64,000 nucleotides of DNA, taken from the NCBI GenBank assembly GCA_965240325.2, contig OZ251225.1:4049910-4113909 (forward strand). The letters are read 5' to 3'. Every line of letters starts with the position of its first letter. Positions within the stretch are counted from its first letter, which is position 1. This document shows positions 11,278 to 20,600 of the stretch, piece after piece. Source of the stretch: Rebecca billardiae RCC1528. Taxonomy: Eukaryota > Haptophyta. The translations under genes and the position numbers were made by a program. Below the pieces are notes generated by a model, which was not told the origin of the DNA, did not search any database, and saw only the letters and a program-made list of their open reading frames with translations.

Positions 11278-11474
11278 CGCGCGCCCACCGCGCCGCGCGC
11301 GCGCCGACGAGCACGCGCTCCGCGCCGCTCCCGGCGCGCGTCTGGAGGAGGCCTCCTCCCTACCGCGCGCGCAGCGAGGCACTGGTCCGAGGGGCGGGCT
11401 GGGCTCTCTGTGGATCCGGGCGGCCCTCGCCGCCGGACGCGCCACGCAGCTTTTGGCCGGCCGACGCGAGAGCG
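11278..11474. promoter_or_regulatory. Divergent intergenic region, possible shared promoter
   Basis: 197 bp between the start codons of the 337-aa gene (minus) and the NUMOD3 gene (plus). The divergent arrangement is seen directly; shared promoter function is inferred from spacing only. No TATA-like motif is visible. Confidence 0.35.
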
Positions 11475-12611
11475 ATGGGGCCAAACAGGCACGGCCGCGC
11501 GCTGCTCGCGCTCGTCGCGCTGCTCGCGGGCGCGCGCGGCGCGGGCGGGGCGGTGCACCCGCTCCGCCTCCGCGCGGCCGTGCACGCGCCGCGCGCGCGC
11601 GCCGTCTGCTCCGACGCGCCGCGCCCCGCGCCGCCGGGCGCGCGGCGGCACACGGACGAGTCGCGCGCCAAGATCTCCGCGGCCAACAAGGGGAAGACGC
11701 CGTGGAACGCGGGGCGGCGGCACTCGGCCGAGACGATCGCGCTCATCCGCGTGCGCACGGCGGAGGCCATGGCCGCGCGCCGCCGCGAGCGCGACGCGTG
11801 GCTCGCCGCGCACCCCGAGGAGGCGGCCGCGCTCGCGGCGCGCGCCGAGGAGAAGCGCCAGGCGCGGCTCGAGACGCAGCGCCAGCAGCGCGCCGCCGCG
11901 CGCGCGGAGCGCGCGGCGCGGCGCGAGGCGGAGAAGGCGGCGCGCGCCGCCGCGCGCGCCGCCGCCGCCGCGCGCGGCGAGCCGCTCCCGCCGCCCTCGC
12001 CCTCGCCGCGGCGCGCGCGCGCGCCGCGGCCGCCGCCCTCGCCCGAGGTGCGCGCGCGCATCGCCGCGACGCTGCGCGAGCGCTGGCTCGACCCCGCGTA
12101 CCGCGCGGCGCGCGGGCAGCCCGCGCTGTCCAACGCGACGCGCGCCAAGCTCTCAAGCGCGATGAAGGCGCGCTGGGCCAACCGCACCGCCCTGGCGCCC
12201 GCGCAGGGCGGCGCGGGCCGCGCGCACTCGGCGGAGCGCAGGGTGCGGCGCGGCGCGGCGCCGCGCCGCGCGCGCCGCCGCGCGCGCCGCGCGCGCGGGC
12301 TGGCTCGTCACGCGCCCGCCCGCTCGCGCCGCGCCGCGCGCGCGCAGGCGAAGATCGCCGCGTCGGTGCGCGCGCGCTGGCAGGACGAGGGCTACCGCAA
12401 CCGCACGCTCTCGGCGATACGCGAGGCGGCCGCGCTGCGCAGCCCGCGCGCAAAGCGCACCGCGCAGCAGCAGCGCCCCGACCGCACGGGCGCCGCGCCT
12501 CGGCGCGCGCGCGCGGAGCGCGCGCCGCGCGCGCCGCGCGCGCGCGCGTCGTCGCGCGCGCCCAAGCTGGGCGCGCACGGCCTCGCCACCGCCGCGCCGC
12601 CGCCCGGCGCC

Positions 12612-12642
<31 letters not shown>

Positions 12643-13269
12643 GCGCGCGTGGCGGCCTGTCCGCTGCGGACGAGGAGCTGACGGACGCCGCGTCCCGCGC
12701 GCGCATGCGCCTCACGCGCGCGGCCGCGACGAGCGGCGCGGAGGACGCGGGCCCGCCGCGCTCGGCGAGCGCGGGCGCGGCGCCCGCGCTGGGCGACGCG
12801 CTCTCGCCGCCCGCGCCCCTCGCGGCGGGCCAGCCCCAGCCCCAGCCCCAGCCGCCGCCGCCGCCGCAGCTGCAGCCGCGCGGGCGCGGCCGGCCGCGCG
12901 GCTCGGGCAAGGGGCGGGCGGGCGCGGCGCGCGGCCGCGCGGCGGTCGAGGCGGCGCGCACGACGGCGGCCCTGCAGCGCCGGCTGCAGGCGTCGCTGGC
13001 CGAGCTCGACATTGCGCCCACGCACAGGCGGCTCTTCCCGCAGGTGCGCCGGCCGCGCGCCCTCCCTCTCGCGCGCGCCCTCTCGCGCGCGCGCGCTCAG
13101 CCGCGCCGCGCGCGCGCGCGCTCCGTGCGCTGTGCGCGCGCAGGGCGCTCCGGAGGACACCGACTTTGCGCAGACGCTGCTCGCGACGCTGCTGAGCGGC
13201 GCCGAGTCCGCGGCCGTGCACGCGGACGGGGAGGGGCTGGGCGCGGAGCAGCCCCTCGAGCAGGAGTAG
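11475..13269 (+). CDS. NUMOD3-repeat protein with hydrophobic leader, 3 exons
   Basis: Spliced model: exons 11475-12242, 12348-13043 and 13144-13269, 529 aa. The first intron is 105 nt, in frame and free of stops, but splicing it out rebuilds a good repeat unit (SAERR-AKIAASVRARWQD). The second intron removes ~100 nt of GC dinucleotide-rich sequence. A hydrophobic leader (ALLALVALLAGARGAGGAV) suggests a signal peptide. A NUMOD3-like unit (SRAKISAANKGKTPWNAG) follows, then an Arg/Ala-rich coiled-coil-like region and degenerate repeats of the type SPEVRARIAATLRERWLDP. NUMOD3 is a DNA-binding module of homing endonucleases. In algae it is also found, without a nuclease domain, in nucleus-encoded proteins that may be plastid-targeted. 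No nuclease domain is visible here. The C-terminal half is Pro/Ala/Gln-rich with an AT-hook-like RGRGRPRGSGKG. Confidence 0.75.
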
Positions 13270-14879
13270 CAGTGGGGCTGGCGGCTGCCGACCGAGGCGA
13301 CCGTCCGCGCGTCTTGACTACGGACTGCGCTGCGCTCGATCACGGCTATGTGCGAATCAAGGCCTATATGGTCGGCCATGACCGATGATATTGGCCGCTA
13401 GTTGGCCGCTAGGCGGCCATGGCCGATGGTTAGCGGTCGACCAGCCATCTCTGGCCGATGGGTATTACTGTTGGCGGCCGATATGGGCCCCGATATGGCC
13501 GTCCGGCGCCACCGGCGGGCCGCGCGGCCCCGCCGGAGCCCGGCGGAGCGGCCGCGCCGGACGGCATGGCCACGGCGACGGTCGTACGGCTACGGTCCGA
13601 GAGGGCGGCCCCGGGGCTCGGCCGACCCAACTGGTGGCGGACTTGTTGAGCCCCAATGGCGGTCTCGACCGAGCGCGCTTGCTTAGCCGCTTGGCACAGG
13701 TCCGTGTGTATGTGCCTGTCGTGATATATTAGACTACTGATGTAGTGTGTTGGCATATCGTCTGATTCTTATTCTGATTAATAGTATATCATCATATCAT
13801 CATCAATTCATCAGTAATACGACAGACGACTATGTCTCACTGATGATATCGTCGTCCGCTTTATTTTGACGATGCTGTATTCTGGCTCTGCGCGCCGGCC
13901 CTGTGACTGTGTGAGTGTATAGGACGCGAGCCCGGCGATATTGATACTAGGTGCAGGCCGGCGAGCCCGGCGAGACTCCGAGGGCGAGTCAGCGGCCGCA
14001 CCCGCGCCCGCGACCGCGCCCACGCCCGCGCCCACGACCCCTACTTCTGCCACGGCTCGCGCTTGCACTGCCAGCAGCGCTGCGGCATCGTCTGCCCTGA
14101 GACGCGGCGACTGCGGCAGCCTCGCGCGGCGAGCAGACCGGAGCGGTGGCTGCCGCAGCAGCACAGACAGTACTCACTCAGTAGTCAGCTGCAAGCAGCT
14201 AGTGCGACGAGATCATGCCCAGACAGAGTCAAGCCGACCTCGTTGGGGTACCATACATTCTGCCCGAGTGGTGATCGAATAACCTTGCGCCGAAAAAGAA
14301 AAAAGGATGAATGAATATATATATCGTCCTTTATTCATTCATTCGTCGTAGTCGGCCACTGGCCGATGAACGGGCGAAAGTGGGCATCCTGTGGCCGACG
14401 GGTTGGCCGACGCCAGTCGAGGCTTGATTCGCACACAGGATCACGGTGATCGGCAGCGGCACACGCGCGTACGTGCTGGCGTACTGATCGATCAGCGGAA
14501 ATCCGGCTGCTGCTGCTGAGTGATGCTGACTGATCTACATATATGCTGCTGGTGGGCCTCATCAGCAGCATGCAGCACGGCAGCTAGAGAGAGTGACTGA
14601 ATCGAGCCTGACGGTAAGAGTCAGCAGAGATCGAGATATCTAGCTGATGAGTAGCACTAGCAGCGCGCGCGCTCGCCGATTAATCCGAATGCCACGAGGC
14701 GGACGAGATGAGCGAGTGCGCCGCCGCCTGCGATCGATGCTCAGCAGCGCTGACGAGCCACTGACGCTGATGATGCGCCGCGGCTGATGCTGCTATCTCC
14801 TCACAGTCACCGGCCGAAGGCTGGACTCCCACCCTCCACTCTCCCGGCAGCCTTCGTCAGCACCGTTTTTGCTGTATAT
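13270..14879. other. Intergenic, no gene seen
   Basis: 1.6 kb. Several copies of GGCCGATG/GGCCGCTAG words occur at about 13380-13460 and again near 14350-14410. AT-rich patches lie at 13720-13870 and 14290-14340. No coding or structural RNA feature was recognised. It ends in GTATAT, the left flank of the first GTGGGG element. Confidence 0.45.
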
Positions 14880-15896
14880 GTGGGGTTATTGGTACAATAA
14901 CTGATTGTCTAAGAGGACGACAAGAACGCCGGGCGCCAGCGCCGCTCATCAGCCACATCGCCCTCTACCAGACCATCGCCTCAAAGGGCGCTGCTCCCGG
15001 ACAAACAGTCTGTCCGGGTTGTTCTGCCGCCCAGGAGATCGATTTCCGGCGCCGGCCTCTGCCGCCTGCTTCGCCAGGCGCGGCGTGCGAGATGGCTCCA
15101 GCCAAGCTCGTCCTGCGTCGCCGGCGGCGGCGGCTCGCACGCGGGTGGCGCGTCGCGTGCACCGACCAACATCTTTCGGCAACTCGGCGGTAAGCAACGC
15201 TCCGCATCGCGCCCCCTCGCGCTTCGGGCCACCGCCTCTTCTCTCTCTGTGTGCGTGCGCACCCTGTGGCTCTTCCGCACCCGCCCCGATCGCACCGTTC
15301 CCTCTTCGCCACATGCCTCCTCCTCCGTGGGTGCGCCCCCACGCGGATCGCTGCTCCATCTCTCCCGCCCTGCCTCGGGATCGCCCCGGTGCCAACGCCA
15401 GCCGGCTCCTACACAAGGACCGCTGGCGGCACACCGCGCGCCGGGCCCCGTGCGCACCCGCGGGCCATTCACAGCATCCGCAAAGGCCGTCTAGCCTTCT
15501 CCTGCTTCCGCAGCGCCGCGCCTCGGGGCCGGCTGCCTGCTATCTCTCCTATTCGGGTTCCGTCTCACTCGCACTGCCCCACCTGCCCAGCCCCCGCTGG
15601 CCGGCCCTCGTGCGTGCGCGACTCACACGTGCCTTGCCCCCTTTCCTTCCCATCACTCAATGGGATTCTCCTCCACGCGGTGCTCCCCAACACACCATGA
15701 AACGGGATCACTCACGCACCGCGTCTCGTCGACGGCGAGCGGCATGCCCACCGCATCTGCTGCCGCTCGCCAAGGCATGAGGACACGTAAATCCCACTGA
15801 GTAGGAACACACGCAGCCGCCTCGGCATCGACATGCCAGGCGGCGTGCCCACCTTCGGCCAGCAGTTGGCGTCGGCGTTCACGAGGACGGCTAGAC
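14880..15896 (+). mobile_element. Short (1017-bp) copy of the GTGGGG...GGCTAGAC repeat element
   Basis: The ends are defined by comparison with the two other copies in this window. The element starts GTGGGGTTATTGG just after an ATAT flank and ends GAGGACGGCTAGAC directly against the start of the next copy. Its first 304 bp (14880-15183) match 15897-16200, and its last 194 bp (15703-15896) match 33304-33497, with no difference that I can see. The middle ~500 bp is unique. Near the left end are a TTATTG/CAATAA hairpin and an 8-bp-stem hairpin (CCCGGACA...TGTCCGGG, 14996-15018). No convincing ORF is present, so it is non-autonomous. The ends lack simple inverted repeats; TGTCTA occurs inside the left end and, inverted, at the right end. 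Confidence 0.75.
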
Positions 15897-16344
15897 GTGG
15901 GGTTATTGGTACAATAACTGATTGTCTAAGAGGACGACAAGAACGCCGGGCGCCAGCGCCGCTCATCAGCCACATCGCCCTCTACCAGACCATCGCCTCA
16001 AAGGGCGCTGCTCCCGGACAAACAGTCTGTCCGGGTTGTTCTGCCGCCCAGGAGATCGATTTCCGGCGCCGGCCTCTGCCGCCTGCTTCGCCAGGCGCGG
16101 CGTGCGAGATGGCTCCAGCCAAGCTCGTCCTGCGTCGCCGGCGGCGGCGGCTCGCACGCGGGTGGCGCGTCGCGTGCACCGACCAACATCTTTCGGCAAC
16201 CCGCCCACCCAGGGCCCGTTGGTCTGGTGCTCGGGCGGCGGGATCACAACACCCGCCGTCCGACCGCCCGGTCTTGCGGCGCTGCACTTAGGGCTCATGT
16301 GACCCCCTGCCTCCCAACATGTTGAGCTGACGAGGCCAGGGGCG

Positions 16345-16545
16345 CGCATCTCAGCAGATGGCGTCGCCGGCGGTGAGTCAGGGCCGGTGCTGCAGCAGGC
16401 AGACCGGCGGCGCAGCTGCTGCAGAGCAGCAGTGCGGATGAACTGGCACAGTCTGGGGCACGCATCTCAGCAGATGGCGTTGCCGCTGGGGTGTCAGGGC
16501 TGGCGCCGCATCAGGCGGGCCGGCAGCAGCAGCTGCTGCGGAGCA
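16345..16545. repeat. ~115-bp imperfect tandem duplication
   Basis: CGCATCTCAGCAGATGGCGT begins two neighbouring units (near 16348 and 16460), both ending in GCAGCTGCTGC(A/G)GAGCAG. It lies in the left arm of the repeat element, just outside the provirus. Confidence 0.8.
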
Positions 16546-16557
16546 GTGGCTGGCAGC

Positions 16558-16740
16558 GTGTGTGGGAGTATACGGTGCCGCCACCCCACCCCGCCTCCCC
16601 AGCCCTCCCCCGAGCCTACGACTCATCATCCCCGGTTCTCAGTCGAGCCACATCGAGCCACATCGAGCCACATCGAGCCACATCGAGCCACGTCGAGCCA
16701 CGTCGAGCCACGTCGAGCCACGTCGAGCCACGTCGAGCCA
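16558..16740 (+). repeat. PLV left terminal inverted repeat
   Basis: 183 bp. The outer 85 bp match the reverse complement of the right end with no difference I can see. The inner part is ten 10-bp units, (C)RTCGAGCCA: one incomplete unit, four CATCGAGCCA and then five CGTCGAGCCA. A C-rich low-complexity stretch (16741-16850) continues inward. Confidence 0.92.
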
Positions 16741-16850
16741 CCCCGCCGCCCCACCCCAACCCCCGCCGCCACCCCACCCCGCCGCCGCCGCCACCACCGC
16801 CGCCCCACCCCAACCCCCGCCGCCGCCGCCACGCCGCCGCCGCGTTTATT
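16741..16850. repeat. CCGCC/CCACC low-complexity spacer inside left TIR
   Basis: Runs of CCCCACCCCAACCCCCGCCGCC and similar, ending at the first promoter region of the provirus. Matching G-rich sequence lies inside the right TIR (about 32340-32431), so the inverted repeat may extend loosely into this region. Confidence 0.7.
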
Positions 16851-16896
16851 TCGGCGCAATATAAAATCTTACGCACGTGTATAATACTGACCTATC
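16851..16896 (+). promoter_or_regulatory. AT-rich leader of first PLV gene
   Basis: Between the C-rich repeat and the first start codon, composition switches to AT-rich, with ATATAAAAT and TATAATA words. This is a plausible TATA-type promoter. Function is inferred from position and composition only. Confidence 0.45.
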
Positions 16897-17550
16897 ATGC
16901 CCTGGCGTGTGACTTGCGAAGCACGCACCGGAGCACCCGGCTTCGCCGACGACGAGGAATACGAGTCACGCTGGTTCGTGGACCTCACGGACGCACTCCG
17001 CCACTTGATCCACTTCCACCCTTCTGAGCGCTGGCACTGCGTCCGCCACGCCACGGTGCGCTTCGAGTACTCGGGCGGTCGGGCATGCAAATATAGTGAC
17101 GGACTCATTTTCTACGGCAACAGCCTCAGGGACCTCGGCGTGAGCGAGCGCACCTTTGACGACGCGTTCGAGCAGGCGCTCGGCATCAAGCCGGTCACGC
17201 TGGAGCGGAAGAACAACGTGTTCGTACCAATCGACACGAACGCTTCCTCCGGCCGTCATCGCCTCACGCAAGAGACCATCAAGCAAAAGTCAAGGCGCTT
17301 GCTTCCTCCGGAGGAAGAGTTGGAGGCGCACAGGGAGGAGAACATCGAGTGCTCCGAATGCAACCGCGAGGTGCCATTCGAGCTCTTCGCCTTCCGCCGC
17401 CGCAGAGGCGGTAGCGTGACGCGCACTATGAACTGCTACGAGTGCCACCTCGAGCAGGTGCGCATCCGCCGGGCGCGCTTCGTGAGCAAGGGCGCATCCT
17501 CGGCGGAGCGCGACGCGCAAATAAAATCGGCGGCGCGCGCCGCCGCCTAG
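16897..17550 (+). CDS. PLV orphan, 217 aa, with C-terminal zinc-binding motif
   Basis: Starts MPWRVTCEARTGAPGF and is the first gene inside the left TIR. The N-terminal ~100 residues look globular (WFVDLTDALRHLIHFHPSE, YSDGLIFYGNSLRDLG). The C-terminal part has two CxxC pairs, ECSECNREVPFEL and MNCYECHLEQ, about 35 residues apart, the layout of a zinc ribbon or HNH-like treble clef, followed by a basic tail. I do not recognise the family. Its position next to the polymerase and the zinc motif suggest a nucleic-acid-binding or regulatory role, which is inference. The gene lies in the same orientation as the polymerase, with a 107-bp gap containing a duplicated stop/hairpin segment. Confidence 0.8.
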   Translation: MPWRVTCEARTGAPGFADDEEYESRWFVDLTDALRHLIHFHPSERWHCVRHATVRFEYSGGRACKYSDGLIFYGNSLRDLGVSERTFDDAFEQALGIKPVTLERKNNVFVPIDTNASSGRHRLTQETIKQKSRRLLPPEEELEAHREENIECSECNREVPFELFAFRRRRGGSVTRTMNCYECHLEQVRIRRARFVSKGASSAERDAQIKSAARAAA

Positions 17551-17586
17551 GGAAAAAATCGGCGGCGCGCACCGCCTAGGGAAAAA
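17523..17586 (+). terminator. Duplicated palindrome at the end of the first PLV gene
   Basis: A 16-bp perfect palindrome GGCGGCGCGCGCCGCC (17529-17544) overlaps the stop codon and is followed by GCCTAGGGAAAAA. A near copy (AAATCGGCGGCGCGC...CGCCTAGGGAAAAA) follows immediately. A GC hairpin plus A-run layout might mark transcript ends. The repeat is seen; its role is inferred. Confidence 0.4.
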
Positions 17587-17657
17587 CGTACGCGCGTTAT
17601 TCTGGCGCCAAATAAAAATGTCAACCACCATCATAACACAAAATCCTCGCTTGTAGT

Positions 17658-20600
17658 ATGATGAACGTTGATGAGCTCATCCGAAATGCCCGCGCGCGCC
17701 TCAACGAGCGCACCCCTCGCATCGAAATTCCGATCACGAGCCGCCTAGGCGCTACCGCAGCAGCACGCACGAACTCCATCGCGAGAGCATTCCAGTCTCC
17801 GCCGGGCGCCCCCAGCTCGACGCCAGCCACCGGCCTCCGCTCCACCAGCCGCTCGCTCAGCCAATACACGCAGGAGCAGCTCACGCGCATCCGCCAGTTC
17901 CAAGACGCATTCGAGGGCTTCGGCATGAGTGCCCCGCAAGTCCTCGCCGGCATGCTCTACCAAGATCCGTGGAGCGGTAAGCGGCGCAAGATCCCCTCCA
18001 ACGGCAGGCAGCTCGACGCCCTCGCCGAGCGCGTCGCCAGCAAGATCTCCGGTCCCGCGCCCCGCACGCCCCGCCGCCGCCGCACGCCCGCCCGCCGCGC
18101 GCCCGACCGCGACCGCGCCGCGAGCCTCCTCCAGCGCTTCACTCGCTCCCAGCTCGCAAACCGCCTGACGGACGCCCAGCGCACGCAACTGGAGGTCGAC
18201 CGGAACCTCGCCATGCTCTCGACGAGCATGCAGGATCGCTATTTTGAGTTCATCGACCGCAAGCGCTTTATTTTGCCGCTCAAGTGGATTCTGCACGAGA
18301 ATCTTGGACTGCTCCTGGAGCAGCAGCTGAACTACACGCCGAGCCAGCATCACCTCGGAGCGATTCTCCAGACGATTAATGCGACTATTGACGCTCGCCT
18401 GCAGGAGATACCGTACAGCCGGCTCTCGATGCACATTCGACTCGAATCAATATTCGCGCACGCCAAGGTGACGATTAGCAAATCCACCAAGAACGGAAAG
18501 GCCGTCGAGACGTCCGATTTCACCTGGGAGGCGGATCCCTTTGCAGCAACCATGCACGAGGTCGCTCAGCTCAAGACCCGCGAGGAGATTAGGCTCCACG
18601 CGCGCGCATTCAAAAACCAGAACGACCAGTACAATCCGACCGCCTTGAACAAGGGCTTCTACGAGTTTGGCGTGGTCACCGCGGGCGCGAAGGAGCTCGA
18701 CAACTCGACGGCGCGCCTGGTCATCGACAAGGGCAACCCCGAGGACGTGCAGCAAGTCAAGACCAAGGTCGCGGAGATACTCGCGCTCGTCACCTCCACG
18801 AGTAACCCGCAGTACAGCGCGCGGCGATTTGTGGGTCTCCTTAGCTTTGACGTGGACACCTATCCGATCAATGCCGTCCGCCAGCAGGGCTCGTCTTACG
18901 TCAAGCTCCCGCAGAAGTTTGGCGGCGGAAGCAAGGGCCTAATCAATCCCGAGAACAAGACCGACAACAAGTGCTTCCTGTGGGCGTCGCTCATGCACTT
19001 TGCGAACGCAGATGGCGCCAAGAAGCAGGAGCGCACCAGCACGCTCAAGCGCTACGAGTCGATGATCACCTGGCCGGAGGAGGTCAAGTTTCCGTTCGAC
19101 TGCACCGACATCCCGCGCCTCGAGGAGGCCAACCCCACCCTCACCTGGAACGTCTTCTCGCTCGAGCAAGTCAAGCGCTCCTCGGAGGACCATCACGAGC
19201 ACCCCGAGGACACGGACGAGTTCAAGTACCCCATCGTGCCGATTCACACGACCACGCCGGAGAAGTACCGCGAGCGCACGCTCATCAACATCCTCGCGTA
19301 CGAGGACCACTACGTCTTCGTCAAGGACCTGGACCGGCTCCTCAGCGAGCGTGCGCACAACTGCGCGCACTGCCCCATCTGCACGCGCCGCTTCAGGACC
19401 AAGGCAATCCGCGATCAGCACACCGCGCAGTGCAACGCCAACTGGCGCCACCTGTTTCAGCCGTGGACGCTCGACGAGATTAAGAGCCAGGCGAGGACGC
19501 CTCAGGAGCTCAAGCGCACCGAGACGGACATCACCTACTCGCAGGACACCTCAGTCGTGTGGAAGCCGGTAGTAGCGGTGGCCGACTTTGAGGCGGTCAA
19601 CACGCAAGTCAACGGGGAGACGCATCAGAAGGCGCAGTCGGTGAGCCTCAAGTTTGACTTCCAGGACGGCATGGACGCCCCTGACATGGATTGCAGCTTC
19701 ATGGGTCCGGATGCGGGTGTGCGATTTTTGCACGCGCTGCTCGACGCCACCCCCAAGATCCGCGACGCATGCTCGCGCTACAAGGACGACTTTTCAAAGG
19801 TCACCGCGGCCGACCGCGAGCACTTTGAGGCGAGCGAGACGTGCCACTTTTGCGGCGAGGCTGCCTTCGCCTCGAGCGCGGAGATTGCTCGCGCCGAAGC
19901 GGAGTACGAGCTCAAGTCGAAACTCGCGCCGGAGGAAAAGGACGAGTTGAAGCGCGCGCTCGAGGAGGTCCGAGCCAAGCGCAAGGTGCTCGACCACTGC
20001 CACTGCACGGGCCTCTACCGCGGCGCGGCACACTCGCGGTGCAACCTCAAGCACGGCACGCCGAGTCTCATCAGCAGCATACCGGTCTACTTTCATAACA
20101 TGTCCTACGACTCGCAGCTCATCATGCAGGCGCTCTCCGACGTGAGCGTTCAGGCGCGCATCAAGGAGCACAAGGTCCGTATGAATGCAATGGTGATCAA
20201 CTCCGAGCGCTTCAAGACGCTCGAGATCGGGGCCTTCCGCATCCTCGACTCGATGACTTTTCTGGGTGGAAGCTTGGCGGAATCTCTGAAGAATCTGCCC
20301 TCAGAGGACAAGCACTCGCTGCGCCGGGCGGCCAACGAGCACGCCGAGCGCTTCGGCAAGGACCCGGATGCGGTCTTCGAGGCCTTCAAGCACAAGCAAG
20401 TCTTCCCGTACGAGTTCGATTGGCACCAGCACCTCGACGAGCCCATCAGCGCAGATCCTCAGTTCTTCGGCTCCAAGCTGAGCGAAGGCTACGGCAAAAC
20501 CGACGAGGAGCTGGAGGAGCGCCTGGAGGCCGAGCAAAAGGAGCTCGAGGAGAGCCTGCCCGAGCGCATGAGCCGCCTGCAGGAGGCGACCGGCATCATC

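Noticed and set aside
9797-13195. 1132-codon plus-strand frame
   Set aside because: It crosses the antisense of the 337-aa gene, an intergenic gap and a wrong frame of the NUMOD3 gene. Composition alone keeps it open.
15700-15900. Gene fragment with frame ending in the element's right end
   Set aside because: The open minus-strand frame here and at 33313-33513 is simply the repeated 194-bp terminus.
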